NCBI RefSeq assembly: GCF_000283155.1
Contig: NW_004454166.1
Span: 1,092,207 to 1,156,206, forward strand
DNA from: Ceratotherium simum simum
Taxonomy: Eukaryota; Chordata; Mammalia; Perissodactyla; Rhinocerotidae
DNA length: 64,000 bases
Reading direction: 5' to 3'
Part shown: positions 22,181 through 34,114 of the stretch, piece after piece
Numbering within the stretch: the stretch's first letter is position 1
Layout: every line of letters starts with the position of its first letter
Notes under the pieces: model-generated
What the model saw: the letters and a program-made list of their open reading frames with translations, nothing else
What the model was told of the DNA's origin: nothing
Databases searched by the model: none
Made by a program: the position numbers and the translations under genes

Positions 22181-24170
22181 AATCGTATTAAATCTCCTTA
22201 AATCAGTGAACTCTGTTGTATTCAGTTAAGGACTCTGACTTATACTGAGGTGACTTCTGACACTCTTGATATTGGAAAGGACAGTTGAATAATCTAATTG
22301 GCCAGTTTTATGGCTAAGATTAGCTTTGATCTTAGTGGATTTGATTTCCATTGCTAATCCAAATGATCAGAAATTAACTAATTACATGATATTGAGATGA
22401 AAGAATATTGCCATTAAGGAAAAATTAATTTGGAGTATCTCTAAATGGATAATTGCACACAGTTACTAACTTAGAGGACCATTGTTTCTCTAGGTTTTGA
22501 TTATTGCTAATGTCACAACTTCCAGAGCCCCTTAAGAGAAAAGGAATCCTTAGCCTTTGGGGAAGTCTCCGAAGATGGCCTGACAACAAGGCATAGCAGG
22601 ACATTCCAGGCATCCCTAAAGTGTTTTGAGAAGAGCCGAAAGGTCTCAAGGACTGTGTTGGTGCATCTAGTGTAGGGCTGATGATCTCTAGGCTGATGAG
22701 AAGTTAAAAGATTGTATGGACTGTCTACCTATCTTCCAGTATTATTCAAACCTCTGTCTTTATTGGGGTCATGTTTAGCTACCTCAGTAGTCTCTTCTCA
22801 AAGGTCTCTGGGCCCTTGGAATTTCCTCAAAATGGTGATTCTGGGACCGCAATTTCCTTGCTGCTTACACCTTTTCTACAGAAAGTGGGAATTGAACATT
22901 AAGAGTTTGACATTTTAGTGAATGACCTTTTGTGGAAAAGAGTGGTGGTTTCTTCTTATACCCAAGAAAACTGACATTTGAAAAAAATAAGGCTATTTTT
23001 CCTCAGATAATCATACTTCTGCTTGTTGAAGAAGAAAGGCATTGGATAGAATATCATTATCCTTTTAAATTGGTACGCTGGGTTGACATACCATTTATTT
23101 GGAAAGTTAGTCTTGTATCTCCCCCTCATCTGTTAAGTCAGGACAATGAGTCCTACCTGGCAGGATTTTTTTGAAGATTAGAGATAATGTAAATTAAAAG
23201 TACTTAGCACAATAACTAGCACATGGAAGACTCTCAAACTGTATTTACTCTTATTTTATTATTACTACTACTACTACCTCTACTGCTGTCACCACTGTGA
23301 CAGCTTCTACGATGACATTGGCTCAGTCTCCACAGTAGGAGAGAGAGCAGTAAGCTCAGTGTCTGGTGCTGCTTGCTCTTCCCTAACAGGCCCGAGTTTA
23401 TGTGGCCTCTTAGTTCTTAGAGCGACCCAGAGGCTGGTACTACTTCCTGAGACGACTCAGTTTAATTTCTTTTGCTTCTTGAACCAGAATGTTTCTGCCT
23501 TGTTACTGCTATAAAATAATCATGTCCTTGGAACCTGGCACTTATTAGTATCTGAGTTTACTTTCTAAAGCAGGGGCTATAGACTTGTAAGCAGTATTTG
23601 CATGTTGTTTAACCTCCCCAAAGCCTTGAGCTCTGGGGGCCCTGAGTGAGTTGGGTGGGGATCAGGGGTGTATGTGCTGGTGCCTGCCATTGTTGACCCG
23701 TTGCTCCTAGCAGGGAATCTTCATAAAGCAAGAATGTAGCAGTGGGAAAGTATGTATTTAGTGATATATTTTGTTATTGGAGCTCATCAAAGGTAGAACA
23801 AACATAGGAGGTAAAAGAATAGGGCCAACACGTGGCCAGTGCTTTGAGGCATTTTACCGTTCTGATTGTTTACTGTGCAGGTACAGCAAAGGCCTGTGGC
23901 TTAATACTCTCAGTTGGCACCGTAACTTGTGGTTTTTGTGGACTTAAAGTTTGCCATTTTTGTTATTTCTCAGGGATCCTGAAGGTGTTCTGTGGTCACT
24001 TGTCATTTCGCTGAGCCGTAACTTTGGCCTGTTATGTACGGCCGGGGCCCCAGAGCAGGTGGTTGAGCCTGCCGCGCAGCTTGACACCCAGGTTGCCTTC
24101 TGCTTGCCGCAGTTCCTGTGACGTGCCATGTGGTATTTGTGAATGTGGAGATTTGCACATCTCAAGAGGA
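22181..24170. other. ZBTB5 intron, no recognised gene; TTA/CTA microsatellite
   Basis: No repeat family or gene can be supported. A short trinucleotide run (ttattattactactactac) lies near 23,257-23,277. Confidence 0.4.
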
Positions 24171-24199
24171 TATACCATTAGAATGTCAAGGATCTACCA

Positions 24200-25870
24200 T
24201 GTTTTTTAAAATTTCATTTTATAAAAGTTAATATGTGTGTATATTTATATTTTAAAAGCCATATCGTTCCATAAGGCTTAGAGGTAAAAACCAGCAGTCC
24301 TCTTTCCCCTCCAAATTCCCACTCCTCAGAGGCAACCACTTTCAGTTCAGGTGTTTCTTCCACTGTTGACTTCTGTATTTTTAAATAACATGCTTATATT
24401 ACTATTTCTTGAGATAGTGTTTCAGACTATTTCTTGACTAATAGGGAAGGTGAGAATTTAACTCTCTTACACCACTTCTCCTCTGCCTCTCCTCCCACGC
24501 AAATTGGCCTACCCTCACCCTTCCAACATCTCAGATTTGGTTCAGTGTTCACATTATTATGACTATGTAAATACTGTCCACAAACAAACCACATAGTGTG
24601 CTGCAACTAAACAACCTCTTATTTTTCCCAGAGTTAATAATTGCACCTTTAAAAATTTTTCTTTTTTTTTTAATGACCTATCTTCACACTTTCGTGGAAC
24701 TGTTCAATTCTTAGCACTCTCAACCATATCGTGTGATCTGCCCATTCTTTTCTTTTTTTTTTTCTTGGGGAACTCCTTCTTGGAGTCCTCTCTCTTACTG
24801 TTCCAGTCTGAACTGGTTGCTCTCCAGCCCTGCTGCCTAGCTGTCATCTGGGGCTTCATCGTCATGTTTAAAATTCTCTTTGCGTAGTTTTTATGGTGAG
24901 TCTCCGATTTCCTACATTCTTTGTCTTTCTTTTCTTGGTGTATTCCCAGCTTCCTTAAGCAACTCTAGTAGCTTCCTGAGAAAGGATATGTAAGAGGTAG
25001 ACTTTTGGGTTCTTGCTTGACTGAAAATGCCTTGGTCTACTCTCATAATTGATGGCAAGTTTGGCTGGGTATGGTCTAAGTTGGAAATAATTTTCTTGGA
25101 GAATTTTGAAGGAACTGTATCACTTCTTAGCTTTCAGTATTGCTTTTGAAAAGTCTAATGCCAGTTTTATTCTTGATTCTTTGTAACCTGTCACCCCCTC
25201 CCCCACCCAAAACTTTCAAGATCTTGATCTCAGGTGTTCTAAAATGTCACCCACTGAGCCTAGTGGAGGGGTTGTTCATTCATATTGCTGAGCACTTGGT
25301 GGACCTTTTTAGTCTGAATAAACAGCTTCTTCAGTGCTGGGAATTTTTCTTATATTGTTTTTTTTTTTATCATTTTTCTCATTTTCTGTCTTTTCTGTAG
25401 TCGGATATTGGACCTTATTTATTAATGTTTTTTTTCTTATTCATTCACTTTTATTTCTCCTTTGCCTTGTCTGTGAAATTTCCTCAACCATTATCTTCCA
25501 ACTCTTCTAGTAATTAAAAATTTTTTTGCTGTTTTAAATTTCCAATAGTTTTAAAATTTCTCTGAATATTCCTTTTATGTATATATAGAGAGAGTCTTCT
25601 TGCTTCATGGATATGGTATCTTATCTCTTGGAGGATGTTACTTATAGGTGTTTTTTCCCTTAGTTTTCTTTTTTCTCTGCACTGTTTCTGTTTATTGCAG
25701 ATGCCTTTTTTGTTTGTTTAGGGCTTTCTTTCCTATTGGAGGTTTTTTCCCTCCGGTTTGTGGTGCTCTTTAACCTCTCATGTTGAAGACTGAAGCACTG
25801 ACTGATTGGAAGCTGAGTGGATGGGTGGGCCTTGAGGACTAGTGAGCTTCACCACAGGCAAATGAGGTGG
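24200..25870 (-). mobile_element. Old L1/HAL1-like remnants, antisense (patchy)
   Basis: Several stretches read like the antisense of old LINE-1-type elements, notably ~24,210-24,370 and ~24,980-25,420 (for example 'ggcaagtttggctgggtatg', 'aaaagtctaatgccagtttt'). No intact frame. The extent is approximate. Confidence 0.45.
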
Positions 25871-25889
25871 GGACCCAAGTGAGTGTTTT

Positions 25890-26105
25890 TTGTTTTTTTT
25901 TTAATAATTTTATTTATTTATTTATTTTTCCCCCAAAGCCCCAGTAGATAGTTGTATGTCATAGTTGCACATTCTTGTAGTTGCTGTATGTGGGACGCGG
26001 CCTCAGCATGGCCAGAGAAGCAGTGCGTCTGTGCGCGCCCGGGATCCGAACCCAGGCTGCCTGCATCGGAGCGCGCCCACTTAACTGCTAAGCCACGGGC
26101 CGGCG
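25890..26105 (-). mobile_element. ERE SINE (short form), reverse orientation
   Basis: TTTA-rich tail, CCCCCAAAGCCCCAGTAGAT, and reversed head GCCACGGGCCGGC. The exact 16-base duplication cccaagtgagtgtttt lies at 25,874-25,889 and 26,106-26,121. Confidence 0.92.
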
Positions 26106-26121
26106 CCCAAGTGAGTGTTTT

Positions 26122-27024
26122 ATTGGAGGGGCTCCCCACACATATGAGCCTGGCTGCTGGTCTTCTAGTTGGGGGAGGGGGACAGGATGGCTCACCTGTG
26201 TGCACACTTGGACTTAAAGCTCCAGTTTTCAGTGTAGCAGCTCATCCCAGCCTCAGGTGCCCACCTGGTGTCCCAAAGCTGCCCAAGCCCAGTAGAGGAC
26301 TGCAGGCTTCCCCCAGGAGGCCCTCGCAATCCCTCCCCCACCCATCAGAGGCAGGTGTCTCTTCTTTGTCTCCTGTAGTGCCTTGAACTTCCCTACCATA
26401 GCACTTACAGGACTGTATTGTAGTGGAGCGGTTGGTTAGTCTGTTTCTGCTGAGGGTGGGGATTGGAGATCGTTTCATCTTTAGTCCCATTCAGTCTGCT
26501 TGTGTTTGTATCCTGGGCCTTAGCCATTAGATTCTGCCTCACCCCATCCCAGAAGACCAGAGGTTCATTCTCTGGAGAGGATAAAACAGGGTTTTATACT
26601 CTGCAACTCCTTCACCTTCTGTAGTGTGTGGGTAGAGGGCACTGGAGAGTGCCACTTTGGGGTTATTGACCTGTTTTCTAACCACATAATGAGAGACTGT
26701 TATGAGCAGTAGTCAAGGATACAGAGACTTTGAATCAGCAGTCACATAGTTCCTAGGAAGTGTAGTAGTTGCTTAGAAGAGAATAAGCAAGATCTTGTTT
26801 CTGATGAGTCCAGGAGATGAAAATATACAGATGTTTAATGGTTCCAAACTCAGCATTGGAGAGTGATCCACCCGTAGGCCATGTGGGTTCTTCTTTTTTC
26901 CTTTTTTATTTTAACATTTATGCAAATTTTCAAATATACACAATAAACTTTTGAAGCAAATGTCAGACATGTCATTTCATCTGTAAATATTTCAATGTTA
27001 TTTCTTTAAAAAATCCTCTTTAAA
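26122..27024. other. ZBTB5 intron, no recognised gene
   Basis: Moderately GC-rich at 26,120-26,400, then average. The 144- and 82-codon frames that overlap the ERE edge are not supported as genes. Confidence 0.4.
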
Positions 27025-27277
27025 GGGGCTGGCCTGGTGGCATAGCGGTTAAATTCACGTGCACTGCTTCGGTGGCCTGGGGTTTGCAGGTTCGGATCCC
27101 GGGTGTGGACCTATGCACCACTTATTGAGCCATGCTGAGGCAGGCTTCCCACATAAAGCAGAGGAACATGGGCACAGATGTTAGCCCAGGGCCAATCTTC
27201 CTCAGCAAAAAGAGGACGATTGGCAACAGACGTTAGCTCAGGGCTAATCTTCCTCACCAAAAAAAAAAAAAAAAAAA
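27025..27277 (+). mobile_element. ERE SINE (long form)
   Basis: Head GGGGCTGGCCTGGTGGCATA, B box AGGTTCGGATCCC, the long-form body with GGGCCAATCTTCCTCAGC and GGGCTAATCTTCCTCACC, then an A-run. Short flanking duplication ctctttaaa on both sides. Confidence 0.9.
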
Positions 27278-27459
27278 ACTCTTTAAAAAAATCAGAATGC
27301 CATTATCACACCTAAGAAAATAATAATTCTTTAATTCATCAAAGATATATGTGATATTCTAAGCAGTTTAGTTAGCTTTATAGAAGCCTTACAGTTCAAA
27401 ATAGACCCTGAACAAATGGCTTTGGAGCTTGTTCATCTGTTTTTCTTTCCCCATTATTT

Positions 27460-27730
27460 TTTTTATTGATTATAATTTGTTGAGCTTTATTGAGGTATAA
27501 TATATGTACCATAAAAGTCCTTGTTTTAAGTGTAAAATTCAAATATTTTTAGAAAATTTATGAGTTTTACAGTCATCACTACAATCCAATTTTAAAACAT
27601 TTTGTGACCCCCCCAAAAAGTCTCTCTTCCCAGTTGTAGTCTTTCCCTGATCTCACCCCCAGCCCCAGATAACCACTAATCTGCTTTCCGTCTCTGTAGA
27701 TTTACCTTTTCTGTGTCACAGGCACAGAGC
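27460..27730 (-). mobile_element. Old L1 3'-region fragment, antisense
   Basis: 'ttgagctttattgaggtata' through 'aaccactaatctgctttccg' is a characteristic antisense stretch of old L1 3' sequence. No coding content. Confidence 0.6.
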
Positions 27731-28550
27731 TTCCATTAGATTATTTTTTTCCAGCCAGTCCTCTCTTGGCATCACCTTCCCCTGGCCCCTTGGCAGCCAG
27801 TTCCTGAGCCTTTGGATGAGTCGGAGGGGCTTATATATGTCAGGTAGTTTTATCCACTGCCAGTTTAGGATTTAACTTTCTGGGTATGCTAAGTCAGTTA
27901 GCACTCATTCATTCACCTGCTCACCAGCTCCCAAAATGCTGTTGATATTTCTTTCCCATTCTTTTTTTCCTTGTGGGTTTATACCTTTAAAACAAGAGCA
28001 AAACCAAAAAATTTAGTGTCTTTTTAATGGGGTTTCAGGCATGAGTGGAGGGTAAATGCATGTGTGCAATCTACTACCATCTGTAACTGAAAATCTTCCC
28101 CACTAATATTGATTTGCCCTTTTCACTTATTTAAGGTTGCTAGAAGACTCTGTTTGGAATTTCTTGGAGTTGATTCATTGTCCTCAGGGAATGCAGAACT
28201 TTAACCAACTTCTGTCGGGTAGATATCCATCACCCACACACATGTTGGTCTTTTGTAACACAGGCCCTAAGTGTTAAAAGTGGGTCATATGAAGAGCGAA
28301 GGGGAGGCTGTAAACAGCCAGTAGCTGATCCCACATGTGTGCATGCTTCCAGGGCTGTTAGCTGAATTGGCATTTGCTCCTCCTTATTTGACAGGTTTTT
28401 AGTCTGTGTGCTCATCATCAGAGACATCACAAGCTTCAAAAGGTCCAAGCTTGGCCAAACATGCCTCTCTTTTCATCACATCCTCTGTGCTCCAACTTCG
28501 ACTTCAGCTTTTCTGAGTCTTAACACTTTCTTTCCTTATTTTTCCCATAG

Positions 28551-28554
28551 GATC
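28551..28554 (+). other. ZBTB5: ZBTB5 exon 2 splice acceptor and start context
   Basis: A long pyrimidine tract ends in CCCATAG at 28,550, so the exon begins at 28,551 with GATC directly before the ATG. The start codon context is GATCATGG (A at -3, G at +4), a strong Kozak match. Open frame continues upstream of the acceptor as far as an ATG at 28,408, but that part is intron. Confidence 0.85.
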
Positions 28555-30588
28555 ATGGATTTTCCTGGACACTTTGAGCAGATCTTCCAGCAACTGAACT
28601 ACCAGAGACTTCATGGCCAGCTCTGTGATTGTGTCATTGTAGTGGGGAATAGGCATTTTAAAGCCCATCGCTCCGTACTGGCAGCATGCAGCACGCATTT
28701 CCGAGCCCTGTTCTCAGTGGCAGAGGGAGATCAGACCATGAACATGATCCAGCTGGATAGTGAGGTAGTGACAGCAGAGGCCTTTGCTGCACTGATTGAC
28801 ATGATGTATACCTCCACCCTCATGCTGGGGGAGAGCAATGTTATGGATGTCTTATTGGCAGCCTCTCACCTGCATTTGAACTCTGTTGTTAAGGCATGTA
28901 AACATTACTTAACGACAAGGACGCTGCCCATGTCTCCCCCCAGTGAGCGTGTTCAGGAGCAGAGTGCCCGCATGCAGCGCTCCTTTATGCTGCAGCAGCT
29001 GGGACTAAGCATCGTGAGCTCAGCCCTCAATTCCAGCCAGAGTTGCGAGGAGCAGCCAGCCCCCATGAGCTCATCAATGCGCGGGAACCTGGACCAGCGG
29101 ACGCCCTTCCCCATGAGACGCCTTCATAAGCGCAAGCAGTCTGCAGAGGAGCGGGCCAGACAGCGCCTCCGACCTGCCATGGATGAGTCTGCCATTGCTG
29201 ATGTTACGCCAGAGAACGGGCCATCAGGGGTTCATTCTCGGGAGGAGTTCTTTTCACCAGATTCTCTGAAAATTGTGGATAACCCTAAGGCCGATGGAAT
29301 GACCGACAACCAGGAAGACAGTGCCATCATGTTTGACCAGTCTTTTGGTGCTCAAGAAGATGCCCAGGTGCCCAGCCAGTCTGACAACAGTGCCAGCAAC
29401 ATGGCACAGTTGTCCATGGCCTCTCGCGCAACTCAGGTTGAGACTAGTTTTGAGCAGGAGGCCGCAACTGAGAAAAGTGGTTTTCAGTGTGAAAATCCTG
29501 AGATTGGCCTCGGTGAGAAGGAGCACATGAGAGTGGTGGTTAAATCTGAGCCCCTGAGCTCTCCTGAGCCTCAGGATGAAGTGAGCGATGTGACCTCACA
29601 AGCAGAAGGCAGCGAATCTGTGGAAGTGGAAGGAGTTGTGGTCAGTGCCGAGAAGATAGATCTCAGCCCTGAAAGCAGTGATCGGAGTTTTTCAGATCCC
29701 CAGTCTAGCACTGACAGGGTAGGTGACATCCATATTTTGGAAGTCACAAATAATGTAGAACATAAGTCCACTTTTAGCATTTCAAATTTTCTTAACAAGA
29801 GCAGAGGAAGTAACTTTAATGCAAATCAGAACAATGATGATAATATCCCAAATACCACTAGTGACTGCCGGCTGGAGGGGGAGGCCCCTTATTTGTTGAG
29901 TCCAGAGGCTGGGCCTGCAGGCGGGCCCTCCTCGGCCCCTGGCTCTCACGTGGAGAACCCATTCAGTGAGCCTGCAGACTCCCACTTTGTTAGGCCGATG
30001 CAGGAAGTGATGGGCCTGCCATGTGTGCAGACTTCAGGCTACCAAGGAGGAGAACAGTTTGGGATGGATTTTTCCAGGTCTGGTTTGGGCCTCCACTCCT
30101 CCTTCTCCAGGGTAATGATGGGCTCCCCAAGAGGAGGAGGCAGTAACTTTCCATACTACCGCCGCATAGCTCCCAAAATGCCCGTTGTAACTTCCGTCAG
30201 GAGCTCACAGATCCCAGAAAACCCTGCCAGCTCCCAGCTAATGATGAATGGGGCCACGTCTTCATTTGAAAATGGCCATCCTTCCCAGCCCGGCCCTCCG
30301 CAGTTGACCAGGGCATCTGCTGACGTCCTGTCAAAGTGCAAGAAGGCCTTGTCAGAGCACAACGTCTTGGTTGTGGAGGGAGCTCGCAAGTACGCCTGCA
30401 AAATCTGCTGCAAGACTTTCCTGACCTTGACGGATTGCAAGAAACACATCCGTGTTCACACAGGTGAAAAACCCTACGCCTGCCTCAAGTGCGGCAAGAG
30501 GTTCAGTCAGTCCAGCCACCTGTACAAACACTCGAAGACGACCTGCCTGCGCTGGCAGAGCAGCAATCTTCCCAGCACTTTGCTCTGA
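28555..30588 (+). CDS. ZBTB5: ZBTB5, zinc finger and BTB domain-containing protein 5
   Basis: Complete single-exon coding region of 677 codons, the length of the mammalian protein. The N-terminus carries a BTB/POZ dimerisation domain (about residues 14-120) with the conserved pocket acid D25 and the FKAHRSVLAACS helix at 35-46. A basic cluster at 188-194 (RRLHKRK) could be a nuclear-localisation signal. A long acidic, serine-rich linker holds a sumoylation-type motif V-K-S-E with K330. Two C-terminal zinc fingers follow: C615, C618, H631, H635 (C2H2), then a TGEKP linker (636-640), then C643, C646, H659, C664 (C2HC form). Family knowledge: POK-type DNA-binding repressor in the nucleus, reported to repress CDKN1A (p21). 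It lies tail to tail with GRHPR. Only two fingers and a variant last ligand are normal for this protein. Identity is recognised from the protein sequence. Confidence 0.98.
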   Translation: MDFPGHFEQIFQQLNYQRLHGQLCDCVIVVGNRHFKAHRSVLAACSTHFRALFSVAEGDQTMNMIQLDSEVVTAEAFAALIDMMYTSTLMLGESNVMDVLLAASHLHLNSVVKACKHYLTTRTLPMSPPSERVQEQSARMQRSFMLQQLGLSIVSSALNSSQSCEEQPAPMSSSMRGNLDQRTPFPMRRLHKRKQSAEERARQRLRPAMDESAIADVTPENGPSGVHSREEFFSPDSLKIVDNPKADGMTDNQEDSAIMFDQSFGAQEDAQVPSQSDNSASNMAQLSMASRATQVETSFEQEAATEKSGFQCENPEIGLGEKEHMRVVVKSEPLSSPEPQDEVSDVTSQAEGSESVEVEGVVVSAEKIDLSPESSDRSFSDPQSSTDRVGDIHILEVTNNVEHKSTFSISNFLNKSRGSNFNANQNNDDNIPNTTSDCRLEGEAPYLLSPEAGPAGGPSSAPGSHVENPFSEPADSHFVRPMQEVMGLPCVQTSGYQGGEQFGMDFSRSGLGLHSSFSRVMMGSPRGGGSNFPYYRRIAPKMPVVTSVRSSQIPENPASSQLMMNGATSSFENGHPSQPGPPQLTRASADVLSKCKKALSEHNVLVVEGARKYACKICCKTFLTLTDCKKHIRVHTGEKPYACLKCGKRFSQSSHLYKHSKTTCLRWQSSNLPSTLL

Positions 30589-32205
30589 CTCGACCTCTTG
30601 AGATAAGGCCAACGCCAGGTGTAGGACCATAACTAAAATCTCTTTTGGTTGGTGGTTAATGCAGTTGAGTTTGAAGCTTCAGGCTGCCCGGTGGCTCTTT
30701 GCAAATTCCCATGATAAGAAGTGGAGAACTAGTGTGTGTAGCGCTTGTGCTGCTGCGTTTCTGAGTGAAATGCACACTTCAGAGGATGCCATCCCTGACG
30801 TCAGGTTCTTGCCAGGGTTGAGCAATGCAGTCAGAAAGTAGTTTGTAATTGATGATGTTAGAAGTGGCACATTTAAAAATTAAACATGGAAGTGCAGAAA
30901 AATTTTTTTAGCAGTTTTTTTAAAACTTTGTGAAGCATTTAATTACATTTCCTATACCCTTTGATGGGAATATTATATACCTGTACAGTGATGCAAAATG
31001 CACTTATGTGTAACCAGTGGCGACTTTGTGCCTGTCTAAGAGGAAGGCCCTTGAGGACACGCCTGTCTGCCACAAATGCTTTAAAGTGTATCACAAGGTA
31101 GTCCTAGGCCTCAGAAAGTACTGTATTTTTAATTTTTGTCTGATTTGCAGTCACAGACACTGCACTTTGATGGTGCTGACACTGGGTCCAGAGCAAGCAT
31201 TCTCTGGACTATTAGGTGTATATACTTTTGAAAATATCTATCACTGTTGGATAGATGTTTTAACAGATTTTCCTGGTTTTAAAAACAAAGTTGTAAATGG
31301 CACATGTTCTTGTAGGGAGTGATGAGTAAGATATTGTTTCTGTATGTGCTGTTTTAGCAGTATTTTAACCAACTTGGATTACATGTTACAGTTCCATGTT
31401 TGGAAGTCAGAAAAGAGCTAGTGTTTGTCTTTGTTCTGATGACGTGGAGTCTTGTTTTGTGGGATCTTTCATGGTGCACTTACCCTTTGCTCCATCCAGA
31501 CTTCAGGGGCCAGTCCAGCCTGGCACACCCCACCCAGTGACAGGCCTGTTCTCTGCTTCGCTTCTTCACACTCTCATGTCCCATATGGCCTCTTTCCCAC
31601 GCCTAGATGACTGTTTTCAGTTATAAACTAACCAAAAATGATGTCAGCTGCCCGTCCACTATGGGTTTTATTACTGTATATACTATAGTTTAAAAATATA
31701 GACCCTGCACTTTTGTAGTTGTTGCCCCGACCCAATACTGAACGTTTGAAATTGTTTGCAATCCAAATGTCACAGTGTTTGTGGGTAAACCTTTTCCAGA
31801 CTCTGTAAGAGGGTTGGGCAGCCCAGAGCACAGGAGTCACCAAGTAGCATCTGAGACTGTTCCAGGAGACATGTGGGTCACGGCCCAGGGCCTCTCTGGG
31901 CCCCACCACCTCACTTCCTCAGCCCCTCCTGCCTTGCGGTCTTCTGACCCTGTGCCATCAGGGCTGTTGGTGGTGCTTGTGTTAGGCTGAGCCCTGGCTC
32001 ATGTGCTTCCAGGGGAATAGCACAGGTTCATGTGTCTCTGCAGAGCTCATGAAGTTAGTTTAATTCATGCATGAACATGAGTTCATTTTTTATACAGCTT
32101 TTTTAGAGACACCAAACCATTGTGCATAATTGAGAGAAGTCCTTCAGTTCTTGTGTTTAGAAAGCTAAGTATGTATAGCCTAAAATAAACATTAGTGTGT
32201 GTTTT
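30589..32205 (+). other. ZBTB5: ZBTB5 3' untranslated region (predicted)
   Basis: Follows the TGA directly. It contains an early ATTAAA at 30,879-30,884 and ends with AATAAA at 32,184-32,189, followed by a GT-rich stretch (gtgtgtgtttt near 32,195), so cleavage is likely at ~32,200-32,210. No repeat insertions are apparent inside it, in contrast to the intron, which suggests constraint. A further AATAAA at 33,032 could give a longer form. Confidence 0.65.
32184..32189 (+). terminator. ZBTB5 poly(A) signal AATAAA
   Basis: Canonical hexamer with a GT-rich downstream element 10-30 bases later. The early ATTAAA at 30,879 and the AATAAA at 33,032 are alternatives. Confidence 0.65.
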
Positions 32206-34110
32206 CTCTTAACCTAGTGTGTGCAGTTACACATCTGTCTGTGGATAAACTCATAATGTTCATAGTTGGGCTTAGCATCTCCTGTGAACTGATTCCCAGG
32301 GAGGAAAGCCAAAGGGAAACCTCTGTGATGTCGCTCCTTTCCAGCAGACGGGGAAAGAGACTGTTGGAGGATATGGGATCACCTGGGAAGTCCAGTTGTA
32401 TGTGTGGCTCATTGTCAGCAGTCGTGTTCTGACTTGATGCGAGGAAGCTCTGCACCCATCCGTCTACGTGATGTGGTGACCAGTGTGTTGTGAGGTTAAT
32501 CTTGGGAGGCAGGTGTGTCAGCACAGAGAACAAGAGAGGCTCTGCCTGGGCCTGGGAGAGGAACCAGTGACACCAGGAAGAGCAGTGGCAGCCCTCCTCC
32601 CCTTCCATCTGGAGGAAGGGTGCCAGGGGGCTGCCCCTCACCTCAGCTCGGGCTTGAATGGACTTGGTTCTGGGGCCTGTCTCTGACACAGCGGCTGGAG
32701 CCCTGCCTCTCCACTGCTAGATGGAATCTGGAATCTCTCATCTACCTCTTAGTCAATCAGTTTCTACATGTGAGAAGCGAGCTTGCAGGCCAGTGTCCTC
32801 ATACATGCTGGAGCACTTAAAAAGTAATTCAGAGGTTCCCTGGAAAACCAGTCCCAGGGTTCCTAGGATCCATCGTTTCTACCTGAATTATAACTGCTAT
32901 TGAGTACCTGGATTTTGATTGGTTAGCCTTAATTATAGCCTGGCATAATCATTTCTGGTGATCAAATCATAAAGTTCTATCAGGCACCCATGTCAGTGGT
33001 GCTATCAGCATCTCGAAATTTGAGATTTTGAAATAAAAAATTTGTCACATACATACCTCAATCTAAACGTGTTTTTTTCTTTGCTTAGGTTGTTAAGGTT
33101 TGAAACAAAAAAAGGAAGTAGTATTGCTTTCTCTGCTAACCCTGATTTGACCAGTCCTTTTTTTTTTTTTGTGAGGAAGATTCGCCCTGAGCTAACCTCT
33201 GTGCCAGTCTTCCTCTATTTTGTATGTGGGTTGCCGCCACAGCATGGCTGATGAGCAGTGTAGGTCTACACCTGGGATCCAAACCTGTGGACCCCAGGCT
33301 GCCAAAGCGGAGCACACAAACTTAATCACTAAGCCACTGGGCCGGCCCCAAGACCAGTATTTTTTTAACCAAGCCTCCTAGAAGATGTCCTAGTGCTGTC
33401 AATTAATAACAATTACTGGTTGTTCCCCTCAATTTAGTCCCTCTGCCTTGCCTGCTCTGTCTGTCTTGGAGCCGTGGACAAGTGTCAAGTTTTGTTCTCA
33501 GTCTACCCAGTTTTACTCTTAGAGGGCCTGCTTAATCTTGTGCTTTCTGCTGCTCCCTTACCTGCCTCCCAGGTTGAAAACTCCACTCACCAGCTTGGCT
33601 TGGCTGGTGGGGAAGAGCTGGAACCTGATTCCTCCGGCAGGAGCAGGGCTTTGGCAATGCTGGTGGCCTGGCCTTGGGGAGGAGTGAGTGAGGTGGTGAC
33701 CAGAAAAAGGGCATCCACCTCGCGAGTGGGGATGGAGGAGCAGATGGACAAAGGGAGCCATGTGTGAAGGTGCTGATACTCATTTTAAGATAAAAATGAA
33801 GAAACCCACCTACCTCCAATTATTCTTGACCTTACTTAGTTCTCTTTGTTGTGTATATTTAATTTGCCCCAATGGCCTAGGTAACAGATTCAAGTGCCAT
33901 GGTCACAAGTGGGCTATGGTTGTCCCATCCTCAGTGATGGACACGTGACGGGATCTGAGCAGAGGATGAAGGATCAGGTGGTTTGGACAAGTTCTGTAAT
34001 TAAAATGCTGGGGGATGAGGACTGGGGTGGGAAGCAGAATCTGCTAGGGTCCCTGATTTAGAAAAGGTAAGCAGATGCTCTTGTCATTAGCTTCTCTCAG
34101 TTACGAATCG
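32206..34110. other. Gap between convergent ZBTB5 and GRHPR
   Basis: About 1.9 kb between the two predicted poly(A) sites. It contains one ERE (33,161-33,349), a possible distal ZBTB5 poly(A) signal at 33,032-33,037, and otherwise unclassified sequence. Open frames of up to 165 codons at 32,190-32,820 overlap on both strands and resemble nothing known. Confidence 0.5.
33161..33349 (-). mobile_element. ERE SINE (long-form family), reverse orientation, single module
   Basis: T-run, one GAGGAAGATTCGCCCTGAGC module, TATTTTGTATGTGGGTTGCC, and the reversed head CTGGGCCGGCCCC. Flanks contain gaccagt on both sides. Only one of the two usual GAGGAAGAT modules is present. Confidence 0.87.
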
Positions 34111-34114
34111 AGAC

